64,000 nt of DNA from Aeromonas enteropelogenes (lineage in GTDB: Bacteria > Pseudomonadota > Gammaproteobacteria > Enterobacterales > Aeromonadaceae). Position numbers and translations under genes: made by a program. This document shows positions 1 to 7,973 of the stretch, in pieces. Numbering within the stretch: the first letter of the stretch is position 1; every line of letters begins with the position of its first letter. The stretch covers positions 62,001 to 126,000 of the forward strand of contig NZ_CDCG01000034.1 in the NCBI RefSeq assembly GCF_000819845.1, in the 5' to 3' direction. The notes below the pieces were generated by a model that ran no database searches, was not told the origin of the DNA, and saw only the letters and a list, made by a program, of their open reading frames with translations.

Positions 1-201
1 GTCGTCCCCCTCGTGCCAGATGCGAAATTCGGCGCGCATCCGGTAATATTCGGCGGGCGAGGCATGCACCTCCAGCTTTGGGAGCGGGTAGCTGGCGAAC
101 AGTCGGGTGAGTCGCTCGCATTTTTCGTCGAGCTGGGCCTGATAGTCGGCAGGAGTCCGCAGGGGCTGGGAGTCAGCGGAAGCCCGTTGGGATTGGGTCA
201 T
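1..201 (-). CDS. trmA: tRNA (uracil-5-)-methyltransferase TrmA, N-terminal part
   Basis: TrmA makes 5-methyluridine at position 54 of the tRNA T-loop, using S-adenosylmethionine. Only the first 67 residues lie in the window; the gene runs off the left edge. The visible part has the conserved block [16 protein letters not shown] at residues 52-67, which matches the N-terminus of E. coli TrmA closely. The start ATG is at 199-201 and is preceded on the minus strand by a GAGGT ribosome site. The catalytic cysteine and SAM motifs lie outside the window, so their integrity cannot be judged. Confidence 0.93.
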   Translation of the reverse strand, partial: MTQSQRASADSQPLRTPADYQAQLDEKCERLTRLFASYPLPKLEVHASPAEYYRMRAEFRIWHEGDD

Positions 202-368
202 AGATACCTCATATGCACACCGGCCGGGCCGGAACGAAAACGGGGGAAGGCAACAGGCCACCCAAAGGGGCCCGATTTTAAAAGGCCGCTCTGGATTGTC
301 CAGTATTTTGTGGTCAAGAAGTGTGCAATCGGGCCGATATCCGATCTACAGGCATGATGGGAGGACAC

Positions 369-1514
369 ATGATGCAAATCGATGGCGTGGGCGCGGCCCA
401 ACCCAAGGGAGTGGGTGTTTCTCCCAAATCGCCCCAACAGGCACAGGCAAAGCAGAATCAGGGCGGGGAGGAGGTCTCCCTGCACCAGCCACCGAAGTGG
501 GCTCAGGTGCTGATCCAGCAGGCGCTGCAATTCTCCCTGGAGATCAACGGCCAGCACTATCAGGCGCCCAAGACGAAGGCGCCGGAGGAGATCACCCCCG
601 AGACCCTGTTCGACTTCCAGTCGGTGGCGGACAACGTGCTGCAGTTCGTCACCGGTCGTCTGGGGGCAGCTCGTGCCGATGGCAAGTCCGACGACGAGCT
701 GACCAAGATGATGGAGCAAGCCCGCAAGGGGGTCGACATGGGCTTTAACGCAGCCAAGCAGCAGCTGGGGGATCTGGCTACCGACAACGAGGACATCAAG
801 ACCGGCATCGAGCAGAGCTACAAGCTGATCCAGGACGGGCTCGAGGAGTTTGAACGGGAGTTTTTCGGCAAGGTCTCCCCCACCGAGCGGGCCGCGATCG
901 AGATGGCCAGCCGCCAGCAGGGTATCCTAGAGATCGAAACCAAGGATGGCGACAAGGTGCTGCTGCGTTTCAACGACAGCTGGCAGATGAAGTCCAGGCA
1001 GGGTGAGGGGGGCAGCCAGTTCAGCCTCAAGTCGAGCCAGAGCTTCAGCTTCTCCCTGGAAGGGGATCTCAGCAGCGAAGAGATGGACTCTATCGGCAAG
1101 CTGGTCAAGGGGATCGACGATCTGGCGGGGAGCTTCTTCTCAGGCAACTTCGACGATCTGCTCAAGAAAGCGGGCGAGCTGCAACTGGATGACAGCCAGT
1201 TGGCCTCCTACTCCCTCAAGCTCAAGCAGAGCGTCAAGCTGAGCCAGACCTATCAGGGGGCCCACTCCCTGCAGGAGATGCTCAAACCGCTGGCCGACTA
1301 CCTGCCCAAACTTGATCAGGTGCAGCAGCAGGCGGATACCCTGTTGCCCGCCTCCCAGCAACAGGCGCTGGTGCCTGCCGTGCTGGCCGCCAGAGGGGAG
1401 GAGGAACCGGCCCAGGTCAACAGCTTCACCAGCTTCAACCAGCGTATGCTGGAGGCGCTGCGGATGATTGGCCAGTTCCAGCCCGCGACCGGAACCGACA
1501 GCCAGTACGGCTGA
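369..1514 (+). CDS. DUF5610 family protein
   Basis: This 381-residue protein has no signal peptide or membrane segment that I can see. The N-terminus is Gln/Pro-rich and low in complexity (about 1-45). A charged, mostly helical central region (about 75-185) contains NVLQFVTGRL and ARKGVDMGFNAAKQQLG, which I take to be the DUF5610 domain; that assignment is from memory. The C-terminal half is rich in Ser, Gln and Leu. The start is the ATG at 369, with GGGAGG at 360-365; an upstream GTG at 321 has no ribosome site. The product begins MMQIDG, similar to the short N-termini of three other proteins in this window. The function is unknown. Confidence 0.8.
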   Translation: MMQIDGVGAAQPKGVGVSPKSPQQAQAKQNQGGEEVSLHQPPKWAQVLIQQALQFSLEINGQHYQAPKTKAPEEITPETLFDFQSVADNVLQFVTGRLGAARADGKSDDELTKMMEQARKGVDMGFNAAKQQLGDLATDNEDIKTGIEQSYKLIQDGLEEFEREFFGKVSPTERAAIEMASRQQGILEIETKDGDKVLLRFNDSWQMKSRQGEGGSQFSLKSSQSFSFSLEGDLSSEEMDSIGKLVKGIDDLAGSFFSGNFDDLLKKAGELQLDDSQLASYSLKLKQSVKLSQTYQGAHSLQEMLKPLADYLPKLDQVQQQADTLLPASQQQALVPAVLAARGEEEPAQVNSFTSFNQRMLEALRMIGQFQPATGTDSQYG

Positions 1515-1600
1515 TAGCCGGCCTCACTCCTTAATAATCAGCCGTTTGCCACGCCCGCCGGGGGCTGGCAAACTGGCCTTTTCTTCAATCCGGTCGTCCC

Positions 1601-2134
1601 ATGAACCCCAAGAAGCCCAGAGACAAGCGCGAGCTCTGCTACCCCTTTATTTTCGAAACGTCGCTCAAATGTGATTTTGAAATTGCCACCGACGAGCTCT
1701 GCTGTCAGGTGGGCGCCGTGTTGTCACACCTTGCACCGGATGCCGATATTCGGCCCATGCTGGCGGATCTCGCAGCGTTGCAACGGCTTATCTACAACCT
1801 CAACGGTTCGGTGCGCGGCAAGCTCGGCATCTTCGAGGAGGATCTGGACTGGCTCAAGGGGCGTTACGATCACTATAACGAGGCGAGCCGTGGCCGGGTC
1901 ACCGGGTTCGTGTTGCCCCAGGGGCCGCAACCCATCCCGACCCTGCATCTGTGCCGCTGTGGCAGCAAGAAGGTGGTGCGACTGCTGGTGCGGCTGGAGG
2001 AGAGTGGCGTCGCATTCGACCCCATCCTCTATCGTTTTGCCAACCTGTTGGCCAACTTCTTCTTCGTGCTCACCGTCTACCTCAAGCAGCTGTGGCAGGT
2101 GCCGGAAGTGCCCTACGTCAGCATCAACTACTGA
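1601..2134 (+). CDS. Divergent cobalamin adenosyltransferase-like protein
   Basis: This 177-residue protein resembles the PduO-type ATP:cob(I)alamin adenosyltransferase fold in its C-terminal two thirds. LQRLIYNLNGSVRGKL (60-75), FVLPQG (103-108), HLCRCGSKKVVR (116-127) and RFANLLANFFFVL (145-157) line up with the family blocks LPGG, HVARTxxRRAER and RLSDYLFVLAR. The N-terminal ATP-binding TKTGDxGxT motif is absent, and one of the family arginines and the glutamate of the RRAER block are replaced (by Lys and Val). It may therefore be a pseudoenzyme or a cobalamin/other-ligand binder. The family assignment is by eye. No cobalamin genes are next to it. Confidence 0.6.
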   Translation: MNPKKPRDKRELCYPFIFETSLKCDFEIATDELCCQVGAVLSHLAPDADIRPMLADLAALQRLIYNLNGSVRGKLGIFEEDLDWLKGRYDHYNEASRGRVTGFVLPQGPQPIPTLHLCRCGSKKVVRLLVRLEESGVAFDPILYRFANLLANFFFVLTVYLKQLWQVPEVPYVSINY

Positions 2135-2207
2135 TACGATCGGGCCGTCATAGGGCGCTGCCCGCCGCCATGTGCGGGGTTGCCAGCCAGCGCCGATTGC
2201 ACAAACG

Positions 2208-2238
2208 AAAAACCGGAGCACTGGGCTCCGGTTTTTAT
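2208..2238. terminator. Bidirectional intrinsic terminator
   Basis: ACCGGAGC (2212-2219) pairs with GCTCCGGT (2225-2232) across a 5-base loop. A-run and T-run flanks make it work in both directions. It sits between the convergent adenosyltransferase-like gene and malZ. Confidence 0.85.
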
Positions 2239-2260
2239 TCTCAACTGGCGAGCGTCACTC

Positions 2261-4072
2261 TCAGCTGGACAGCAGCACCCTGGCCGAATTGGCGGGGACG
2301 GTCAGTTGCAGCTCTCCCTGCACCACTTCGAACTTGTCGCCGTTGAAGGCATCGGTGAAGCGGCTGGCCGGGCTGGCGGTCTGCCACAGGGGCAGGCTGA
2401 TGGTGCGCGGCTCGCTGGGATGACGGTTGCAGGCCACCACCACCTGATCGCTTTGCAGGGTGCGGGCGAACACATAGCTGTGGGGGCCGGCGTAGAGGGT
2501 CTGGATATCGCCACGGCGCAGGGAGGGGCGCTGGCGGCGGTAGTGGTCGTGCAGCACGTGATCCCAGGCGGTGGTCTCCCACGGGAAGCAGCGACGGCAA
2601 TCCGGGTCGTTGCCACCGGAGAGCCCCACCTCGTCACCGTAGTAGATGGAGGGCACGCCGATATAGGTGAGCAGCAGGGTGGCGGCGAGGCGCATCCGCT
2701 GTTTGTCCTCTCCCAGCAGGTGGAGGAAGCGGGCGGTGTCGTGGCTGTCCAGCAGGTTGAACTGGGCCAGCTGGTTCTTGAACGGGATGTGGGCCCGTGC
2801 CAGCCTGAGCCAGCGATCCAGCTCCTCGGCGCTGATCTTGATGGGGTGATAGGCGATGTCCTGGCCGGCCAGGAAGGCGCGGATCGGGTGAGCGAAGCCA
2901 TAGTAGTTCATGGCGCCGTCTTCCTGATCCCCCTGCAGCCACTGGCTTGCCTCGAAGAAGTGTTCGCCGAGCACGTAGGCGTCCGGGTTCTCCTGCTTCA
3001 CCGCGCCGCGAATGGCGCGCACATGGCCGCTGTTGCCCTCGGCGGTGCCCCGCTCACCCAGCATGTGGATGACGTCGAAGCGCCAGCCGTCGATCTGGTA
3101 GGGGGCACGCATCCAGTAGCGCAGGATGGCGTCATCGGCCCGGTAGACGGCGTCCTGTACCTGCTCGCTGGAGAAATCGAGCTTGGGCAGGCTGCGAATG
3201 CCCTTCCAGCTGACGTAATCCCCATCGCCATCAAAGGTATAGAAACTGCGCCATGGCGAATCCGGGTTGCTCTGGGCCCCCAGCGGCGGGCAGAACCAAG
3301 GGTGCTCGGTGGAGGTGTGGTTGACCACCGCATCCAGGATGATCTTCATGCCGCGCTGGTGCAGGTTGCGGGTCAGCTCGGCGAACTGGGCATTGGTGCC
3401 CAGATGCGGGTCGACCTTGAAATAGTCCTGGGTGTCGTACTTGTGGTTGCTCGGTGAATCGAAGATGGGGTTGAGGTAGAGCGCCGTCACCCCGAGGGAC
3501 TGCAGGTAGTGCAATTTGGCATCAATGCCCGCCAGATCGCCGCCATAGAATTCGCAGGCGCCGTGCCCCTCGTCGTGGCGGCTGACCGGCTCGCCCCAAG
3601 CCTTGCTGATAACCGCCTTGCCACGATATTCGTACTCGTGATGCTTGACGCTAAGCGATGGGTCACCGTTGCAGAAGCGGTCGGGAAAGATCTGGTAGAA
3701 CACCTGATCCTGCACCCAGGCCGGCGGCTGGTGGCGGCTGTTGAAGCGAAAATGCTGTTCCCGCGGCGGCATGGCCGAGCTGATGCCGGCGCCGTGCAGC
3801 CACCACTGCTCCTCGTCGGTGAGGCACTTAAAGCAGTAGAGATGGATATCCTGGCCTCTGGTCAGCGGCAGGGTCACTTGCCACACCTGCAGCCTGTCCC
3901 GGGTGGAGACAGGGATCATGGCGATCAGGTACTCCTCGTTGTCCGGCTCGTGGCGCAGCCACACCTCGCGGATCGGGGCGTCCAGTTCGCTGAACAGGGT
4001 GAGTTGCAGTGCATCGGCGCTCTCTTTGAACCAGGGCGCCACCTGGGGATGAAACAGAAACGGATGGGTCAT
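2261..4072 (-). CDS. malZ: Maltodextrin glucosidase MalZ
   Basis: This 603-residue GH13 enzyme removes glucose from the reducing end of short maltodextrins in the cytoplasm. Its length matches E. coli MalZ (about 604). An N-terminal carbohydrate-binding-like domain (about 1-115) precedes the barrel. GH13 region I is DAVVNH at 247-252. The nucleophile is Asp333 in GWRFDVIHMLG. The acid/base is Glu370 in VLGEHF, and the transition-state Asp445 is in LLDSHDTARF. There is no signal peptide. The ATG follows the stop of the HDOD gene by only six bases, and there is no strong ribosome site, so it is probably translated from the same message. Confidence 0.95.
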   Translation of the reverse strand: MTHPFLFHPQVAPWFKESADALQLTLFSELDAPIREVWLRHEPDNEEYLIAMIPVSTRDRLQVWQVTLPLTRGQDIHLYCFKCLTDEEQWWLHGAGISSAMPPREQHFRFNSRHQPPAWVQDQVFYQIFPDRFCNGDPSLSVKHHEYEYRGKAVISKAWGEPVSRHDEGHGACEFYGGDLAGIDAKLHYLQSLGVTALYLNPIFDSPSNHKYDTQDYFKVDPHLGTNAQFAELTRNLHQRGMKIILDAVVNHTSTEHPWFCPPLGAQSNPDSPWRSFYTFDGDGDYVSWKGIRSLPKLDFSSEQVQDAVYRADDAILRYWMRAPYQIDGWRFDVIHMLGERGTAEGNSGHVRAIRGAVKQENPDAYVLGEHFFEASQWLQGDQEDGAMNYYGFAHPIRAFLAGQDIAYHPIKISAEELDRWLRLARAHIPFKNQLAQFNLLDSHDTARFLHLLGEDKQRMRLAATLLLTYIGVPSIYYGDEVGLSGGNDPDCRRCFPWETTAWDHVLHDHYRRQRPSLRRGDIQTLYAGPHSYVFARTLQSDQVVVACNRHPSEPRTISLPLWQTASPASRFTDAFNGDKFEVVQGELQLTVPANSARVLLSS

Positions 4073-4078
4073 GATTAC

Positions 4079-4954
4079 TTATTGAGTCAGAAGCTCGGCA
4101 AGGGCGTTGCCCTGTTCGTGCAGCGTTTCGAGCTGGTTTGCCAGCGACTTGGGGTCCAGTCCAAGCTGGTCGGCCAGCGGTTTGGGGAAGCGGGCTATGA
4201 TGGCCTGGGCAGGCACCCCCGCATTCCAGGCGAAGGAGATAAACACGGCGAGGCGGATCAGCACCGCCTCCTTGCTGATCGGATCGTGGGAGAGGGGATC
4301 CAGCTGCTGGGAGATGGCCTCGACGAAGCTCTCCGACAGGTTCCAGCGCCGTGCCAGCTCGGCTCCGAGCTGGGCGTAGTCAAATCCAAGCATCTCCCGC
4401 TGGGCCTCGACCCGGCTGCTCCCCTTCTGGATCGCCAGATTGATGAGTTCGGCCTCTTCCGGCAGAGTGCTCTGGATGAGCAACTCGCCAATGTTGTGGA
4501 TCAGCGCGCAGGTGAAGGCGGTTTCGGGATCCAGCACATTGGCCTCTTTGGCCAGCGTCCTGGCGATGGTGGCCACCTGGAAGGTCTCGGTCCAGAACTT
4601 GTTCTTGTCAAAACTGGGGGGCGTCTTGAAGCTGCCTATGATGCCGGAGGCAACCACGATGGAGCGCAAGCGGTTGAAGCCAAGGCGGATCACCGCCTGC
4701 TCGACCGAGGTCACTTCATTGCCACGGCGCAGGGCGGCCGAGTTGGCCATCCGCAGCACCTTGACACTGATCACCTGATCCATGGCGATCTTGGCCGCAA
4801 TCAGGTCGATGCGGGCGTTGTCATCGTTGAAACTCTGCATCAACTCGTGCAGCAGCTTGGGTATGGTGGGGAGTTGCTTGATCTTGTCAAACAGACGGTC
4901 CATCGACATGGCTGAGGCAGCCTCCATTGCGAATTCTGCCTCATATTGTGCCAC
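4079..4954 (-). CDS. HDOD domain signalling protein
   Basis: This 291-residue protein carries an HDOD domain, a relative of HD phosphohydrolases that usually lacks catalysis and acts in signalling. LPTIPKLLHELMQSFND near the N-terminus starts the fold, and IRLGFNRLRSIVVASG and CALIHNIGELLI follow at the positions expected for the domain. The C-terminal helices end in LHEQGNALAELL. No transmembrane or output domain is present. The start could be the ATG at 4954 or internal ATGs 45-51 bases in. It lies directly upstream of malZ on the same strand, an unusual pairing. Its role is unknown. Confidence 0.85.
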   Translation of the reverse strand: MAQYEAEFAMEAASAMSMDRLFDKIKQLPTIPKLLHELMQSFNDDNARIDLIAAKIAMDQVISVKVLRMANSAALRRGNEVTSVEQAVIRLGFNRLRSIVVASGIIGSFKTPPSFDKNKFWTETFQVATIARTLAKEANVLDPETAFTCALIHNIGELLIQSTLPEEAELINLAIQKGSSRVEAQREMLGFDYAQLGAELARRWNLSESFVEAISQQLDPLSHDPISKEAVLIRLAVFISFAWNAGVPAQAIIARFPKPLADQLGLDPKSLANQLETLHEQGNALAELLTQ

Positions 4955-4996
4955 AGCCGGGCAACATGTTCCTGTTTGTGATGCGGCTTTTGAGCG

Positions 4997-5413
4997 TCAA
5001 AACACCCAGTCGCGCAATTGGTATTCCAAACGGTGCTGCTTGCCCTGCAGGATCAGGGTCTGGCTGTCGCCGCTCAGACGCGCCCCCTCGGTCAGGGTGG
5101 TGAGCACCGCCTGTTCGATGGCATCGAGGGGCGGCGTGCAGGCCCTGACTGTGCTGCCGAGGCTGGTGACCCACAACTTGTCTTTTTTCAGATGGCCTTG
5201 ACCGAAGTAACGGTTGCAACCTGCGATGCCGTTGACGGTGAAGTGCTCGCCGATCTCGAGGTCGGGAGGATTGTCGCGCACCGACGCGACCGGTTGGCCA
5301 TCCAGCTTGCTCAGCACCCAGTGATGATGTTGCAGATCCTGCTGGACAAAGGCAGTCGAACTGCATCCGGCGAGCATGAAAAGGGGGATCAGCAGGGCGG
5401 GCAATCTGGACAT
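4997..5413 (-). CDS. hslJ: HslJ-like META-domain lipoprotein
   Basis: This is a 138-residue envelope lipoprotein. The signal ends in the lipobox LAGC with Cys17 as the lipidation site. The META domain follows, with LQHHHWVLSKLDGQPV, NGIAGCNRYFG and LTLILQGKQ-like strands. The match to E. coli HslJ (140 residues) is clear in spacing and in the CNR motif. HslJ is heat-induced in E. coli and linked to novobiocin resistance; the mechanism is not known. An upstream in-frame ATG at 5539 is possible, but the ATG at 5413 has the CGGAG ribosome site and gives the signal peptide. Confidence 0.88.
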   Translation of the reverse strand: MSRLPALLIPLFMLAGCSSTAFVQQDLQHHHWVLSKLDGQPVASVRDNPPDLEIGEHFTVNGIAGCNRYFGQGHLKKDKLWVTSLGSTVRACTPPLDAIEQAVLTTLTEGARLSGDSQTLILQGKQHRLEYQLRDWVF

Positions 5414-5739
5414 ATCAAGGCTCCGTTGGGGGGAGCGACAAGCATATCCTGTCGGGACCGCTTGCAGCAGGGGCAGAGGGGAGCAAGCCGACCGCTTCTG
5501 TCGCCGCCATTTCGCCCCTGTGTCGTTAAATGGCGACATCTATCTGCTTTTTGCCGGCAATGTGCCCGATCTGCTGGGTAAACAACCGGTCGGGCAACAG
5601 ACAACAGAATGCCAGCTCCCCATGCAGACAACAGATGATCAGGGGCGTTTGGGAACGTGCACCCGTCGGTCATTTGGTGCCATCAATGCCGGGTGTGATA
5701 AAGTGCCGCAACGATTAACGCCTTGATGAAACATATAAA
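5414..5739. other. Gene-free stretch between hslJ and the hydrolase gene
   Basis: These 326 bases separate two divergent genes. I see the likely promoter of the plus-strand unit at 5674-5702 and no convincing ORF, tRNA or repeat. Confidence 0.6.
5674..5702 (+). promoter_or_regulatory. Putative sigma-70 promoter for the hydrolase-formyltransferase pair
   Basis: TTGGTG (5674-5679) and GATAAA (5697-5702) are 17 bases apart, and the -10 is preceded by TGT, giving an extended -10. Transcription would begin about 30 bases before the ATG at 5740. Confidence 0.5.
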
Positions 5740-7068
5740 ATGACCACCGAGCAGCTGGACTCACTGTTTGACCGCCTGTTTCCCATCTGTCGCAGCATCT
5801 CGGGGGCGGGGCTGCGCGAGAGTCTGGCCATCTTTGCCGAGCAGATGCCATTGCAGCTGGAGAGCACGCCCTCCGGCACCCAGGTCTTCGATTGGACTGT
5901 CCCGCACGAATGGCAGATCGATTCGGCGACACTGACTGCGCCAGATGGCCGCGTGGTGGCCGATTTTGCCGATCACAATCTGAGGGTGGTCAATTATTCG
6001 GCGCCGGTTGAGGGGCGCTATTCGCTCGAGGCGTTGCGCCCCCGGCTTCATACCCTGCCGCATCTGCCGGATCTGATCCCCTACGTCACCTCCTATTACC
6101 AGCCGAACTGGGGGTTCTGCCTCACCCACAACGAGCTGGCGCAGCTGGCTCCCGGTGACTATCAGGTGCGCATCGACAGCCGGTTCCAGGCCGGCGAGAT
6201 CAATTATGGCACGGCCCTGCTGGGCGGCGAGAGCCGGCAGGAGTTTCTGCTGTCGAGCTATCTGTGTCACCCCAGCATGGCGAACAACGAGCTGAGCGGC
6301 CCCCTGGTGCTGCTCGGCTTGTACCACAGGCTGGCTCGCTGGCCGAAGCGACGGTTCAGCTACCGCTTCGTGCTGGCGCCCGAGACCATAGGGAGCCTCT
6401 GCTACCTGCATCGTTATGGCGAGCACCTGAAGTCCCACTGCATCGGTGGTCTGGTGCTGACCTGTCTGGGAGGGCCGGCCAGCGCCCTCTCCGTCAAGCT
6501 GGCGAGGCAGGAGGAGTGCCTGCTCAATCAACTGGTACGCCAGCTGGCCAGCGAACAGCCCGAGCGCTGGGCGGTCCGCGAGTTCACCCCCTGCCATGGG
6601 TCGGACGAGCGCCAGTACTGCTCGCCGGGCTTTGACCTGCCGGTGGCGCAGGCGGCCCGCACCGTCTATGGCAACTTTGCCGAATACCATACCAGCGGTG
6701 ATACCAAGGAGTTCATGCAGATATCCCGCCTGATCGAGGCCATCGATCAGCTCGAACAGCTGCTGTTGCAGCACGAGAATGCCGGGGTGTTCGAGCGTAC
6801 CAACCCCTACGGTGAACCCCAGCTCGGCAAGCGGGGGCTCTACCCCAACCTGAATTCGCCTGCGAGCTACGGCAAGTCGAGCGATCAGCTGCTTGATGGC
6901 CGTACCCAGCTGATGGCGATGCAGTGGATCCTGAACCTGGCCGACGGCCGGCACACGCTGCTGCAGATGGCGCGTCGTGCCAGGATGCCGCTGGCCACCC
7001 TGCTGGCCGTGGTACCCTTGCTGGAAGAGGCTGAGCTTATCCGGTTTACTGCCCCGCAGTGCCGCTGA
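5740..7068 (+). CDS. DUF2172/DUF4910 aminopeptidase-like zinc hydrolase
   Basis: This 442-residue cytoplasmic protein has the order seen in DUF4910 proteins. An N-terminal part with an inserted DUF2172-like beta domain is followed by an M28-like catalytic core and a C-terminal winged-helix segment (about 385-440, LADGRHTLLQMARRARMP). Likely metal and catalytic residues are His177 in YLCHPSMANNELSGP, Glu215 in APETIGS and His317 in YHTSGD, with the family block SDERQYCSPG at 288-297. Proteins of this kind occur in surface-polysaccharide and other biosynthetic clusters, and the substrate is unknown. A formyltransferase gene starts 11 bases downstream, so the two probably act in one pathway. Confidence 0.82.
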   Translation: MTTEQLDSLFDRLFPICRSISGAGLRESLAIFAEQMPLQLESTPSGTQVFDWTVPHEWQIDSATLTAPDGRVVADFADHNLRVVNYSAPVEGRYSLEALRPRLHTLPHLPDLIPYVTSYYQPNWGFCLTHNELAQLAPGDYQVRIDSRFQAGEINYGTALLGGESRQEFLLSSYLCHPSMANNELSGPLVLLGLYHRLARWPKRRFSYRFVLAPETIGSLCYLHRYGEHLKSHCIGGLVLTCLGGPASALSVKLARQEECLLNQLVRQLASEQPERWAVREFTPCHGSDERQYCSPGFDLPVAQAARTVYGNFAEYHTSGDTKEFMQISRLIEAIDQLEQLLLQHENAGVFERTNPYGEPQLGKRGLYPNLNSPASYGKSSDQLLDGRTQLMAMQWILNLADGRHTLLQMARRARMPLATLLAVVPLLEEAELIRFTAPQCR

Positions 7069-7079
7069 CAGGAGAAAAC

Positions 7080-7901
7080 ATGTCGATAGTCCTGATTACC
7101 GGAGATCACCCCCGCCACCGCTACCTGGCGCGCCAGGTGATGGCCAGCGGCCTGCCGGTGACTTGGTTCGCCGAACGGCGGGAACACTTCACCCCGGCGC
7201 CACCGGCTCATCTGAACGGGCGCCTGGCAGCACTCTGGCAACACCACTTCCGCTTGCGTGACGAGTGCGAGCAGCACTATTTTGCCGCCCAGGGGGCACC
7301 GCTGGATGCGGCCATCAGCATCGGGCACGACGAGCTGAACGGGCCCGAGATGATCCGCAGGATCAGCCAGTTGCAGCCGACACTGCTGCTCTCCTACGGT
7401 TGCCACAAACTCTTCCCCGAGTTGCTGAACTGCTTTGACGGCATGGCGTGGAACGTGCACGGCGGCCTCTCGCCCTGGTACCGTGGCTGCATCACCCACT
7501 TCTGGCCCAGCTACATGCTGGAGCCCCAGATGACGGGGATGACCCTGCACGAGACGACCGAGGCCATCGATGGCGGCAATATTCTCTACCAGACGGCCGT
7601 CACGCCACGACGTGGCGATCGGCTGCATGATCTGGCCTGCCGGGCCGTCAGGGAGTTTTGCGATACGCTGCCCGCCGTGCTCGGAACCCTGCTGGCCCGG
7701 GAGCAACCCGTGTCAGGCATCGCCGCCACCAGCACGGGGCGTATCTGGACGGCCCGCATGTGGCAACCCCAGCATCTGGAGGTGGTATACGGCCAGTTTG
7801 AGGACAAGATAGTCGACTACTGTCTCGATTCCGGCATCGCCATGCCGCCGGCCAGGCTGCTTTGCGTCGATGGCCTCGACATGACCAGCCCTCAGCCCTG
7901 A
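7080..7901 (+). CDS. Formyltransferase family protein
   Basis: This 273-residue protein has the catalytic core of 10-formyltetrahydrofolate-dependent formyltransferases. The N-H-D set appears as Asn125 and His127 in NVHGGLSPWYRG and Asp164 in EAIDGGNIL. It lacks the C-terminal tRNA-binding domain of methionyl-tRNA formyltransferase and is too divergent for PurN, so it more likely acts on a sugar amine or small molecule. The ATG at 7080 has AGGAG at 7071-7075; a start at 7059 would overlap the upstream stop and has no ribosome site. It is co-directional with the DUF4910 gene and followed by a strong terminator. The acceptor is unknown. Confidence 0.82.
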   Translation: MSIVLITGDHPRHRYLARQVMASGLPVTWFAERREHFTPAPPAHLNGRLAALWQHHFRLRDECEQHYFAAQGAPLDAAISIGHDELNGPEMIRRISQLQPTLLLSYGCHKLFPELLNCFDGMAWNVHGGLSPWYRGCITHFWPSYMLEPQMTGMTLHETTEAIDGGNILYQTAVTPRRGDRLHDLACRAVREFCDTLPAVLGTLLAREQPVSGIAATSTGRIWTARMWQPQHLEVVYGQFEDKIVDYCLDSGIAMPPARLLCVDGLDMTSPQP

Positions 7902-7915
7902 GGGTCTGCATGAGA

Positions 7916-7950
7916 AACAACAGGGAGGCCATTGGCCTCCCTGTTGTTTT
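7916..7950. terminator. Bidirectional intrinsic terminator
   Basis: A long hairpin, AACAGGGAGGCC with GGCCTCCCTGTT around ATT, is followed by a T-rich run. It lies between the convergent formyltransferase gene and yegD. Confidence 0.9.
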
Positions 7951-7973
7951 GTGGCACTCCTGAGCCGGGGCGG

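Noticed and set aside
2180-3457. Long plus-strand frame opposite malZ
   Set aside because: It is an antisense shadow of malZ caused by high GC. It has no ribosome site or recognisable product, whereas MalZ motifs are complete on the other strand.
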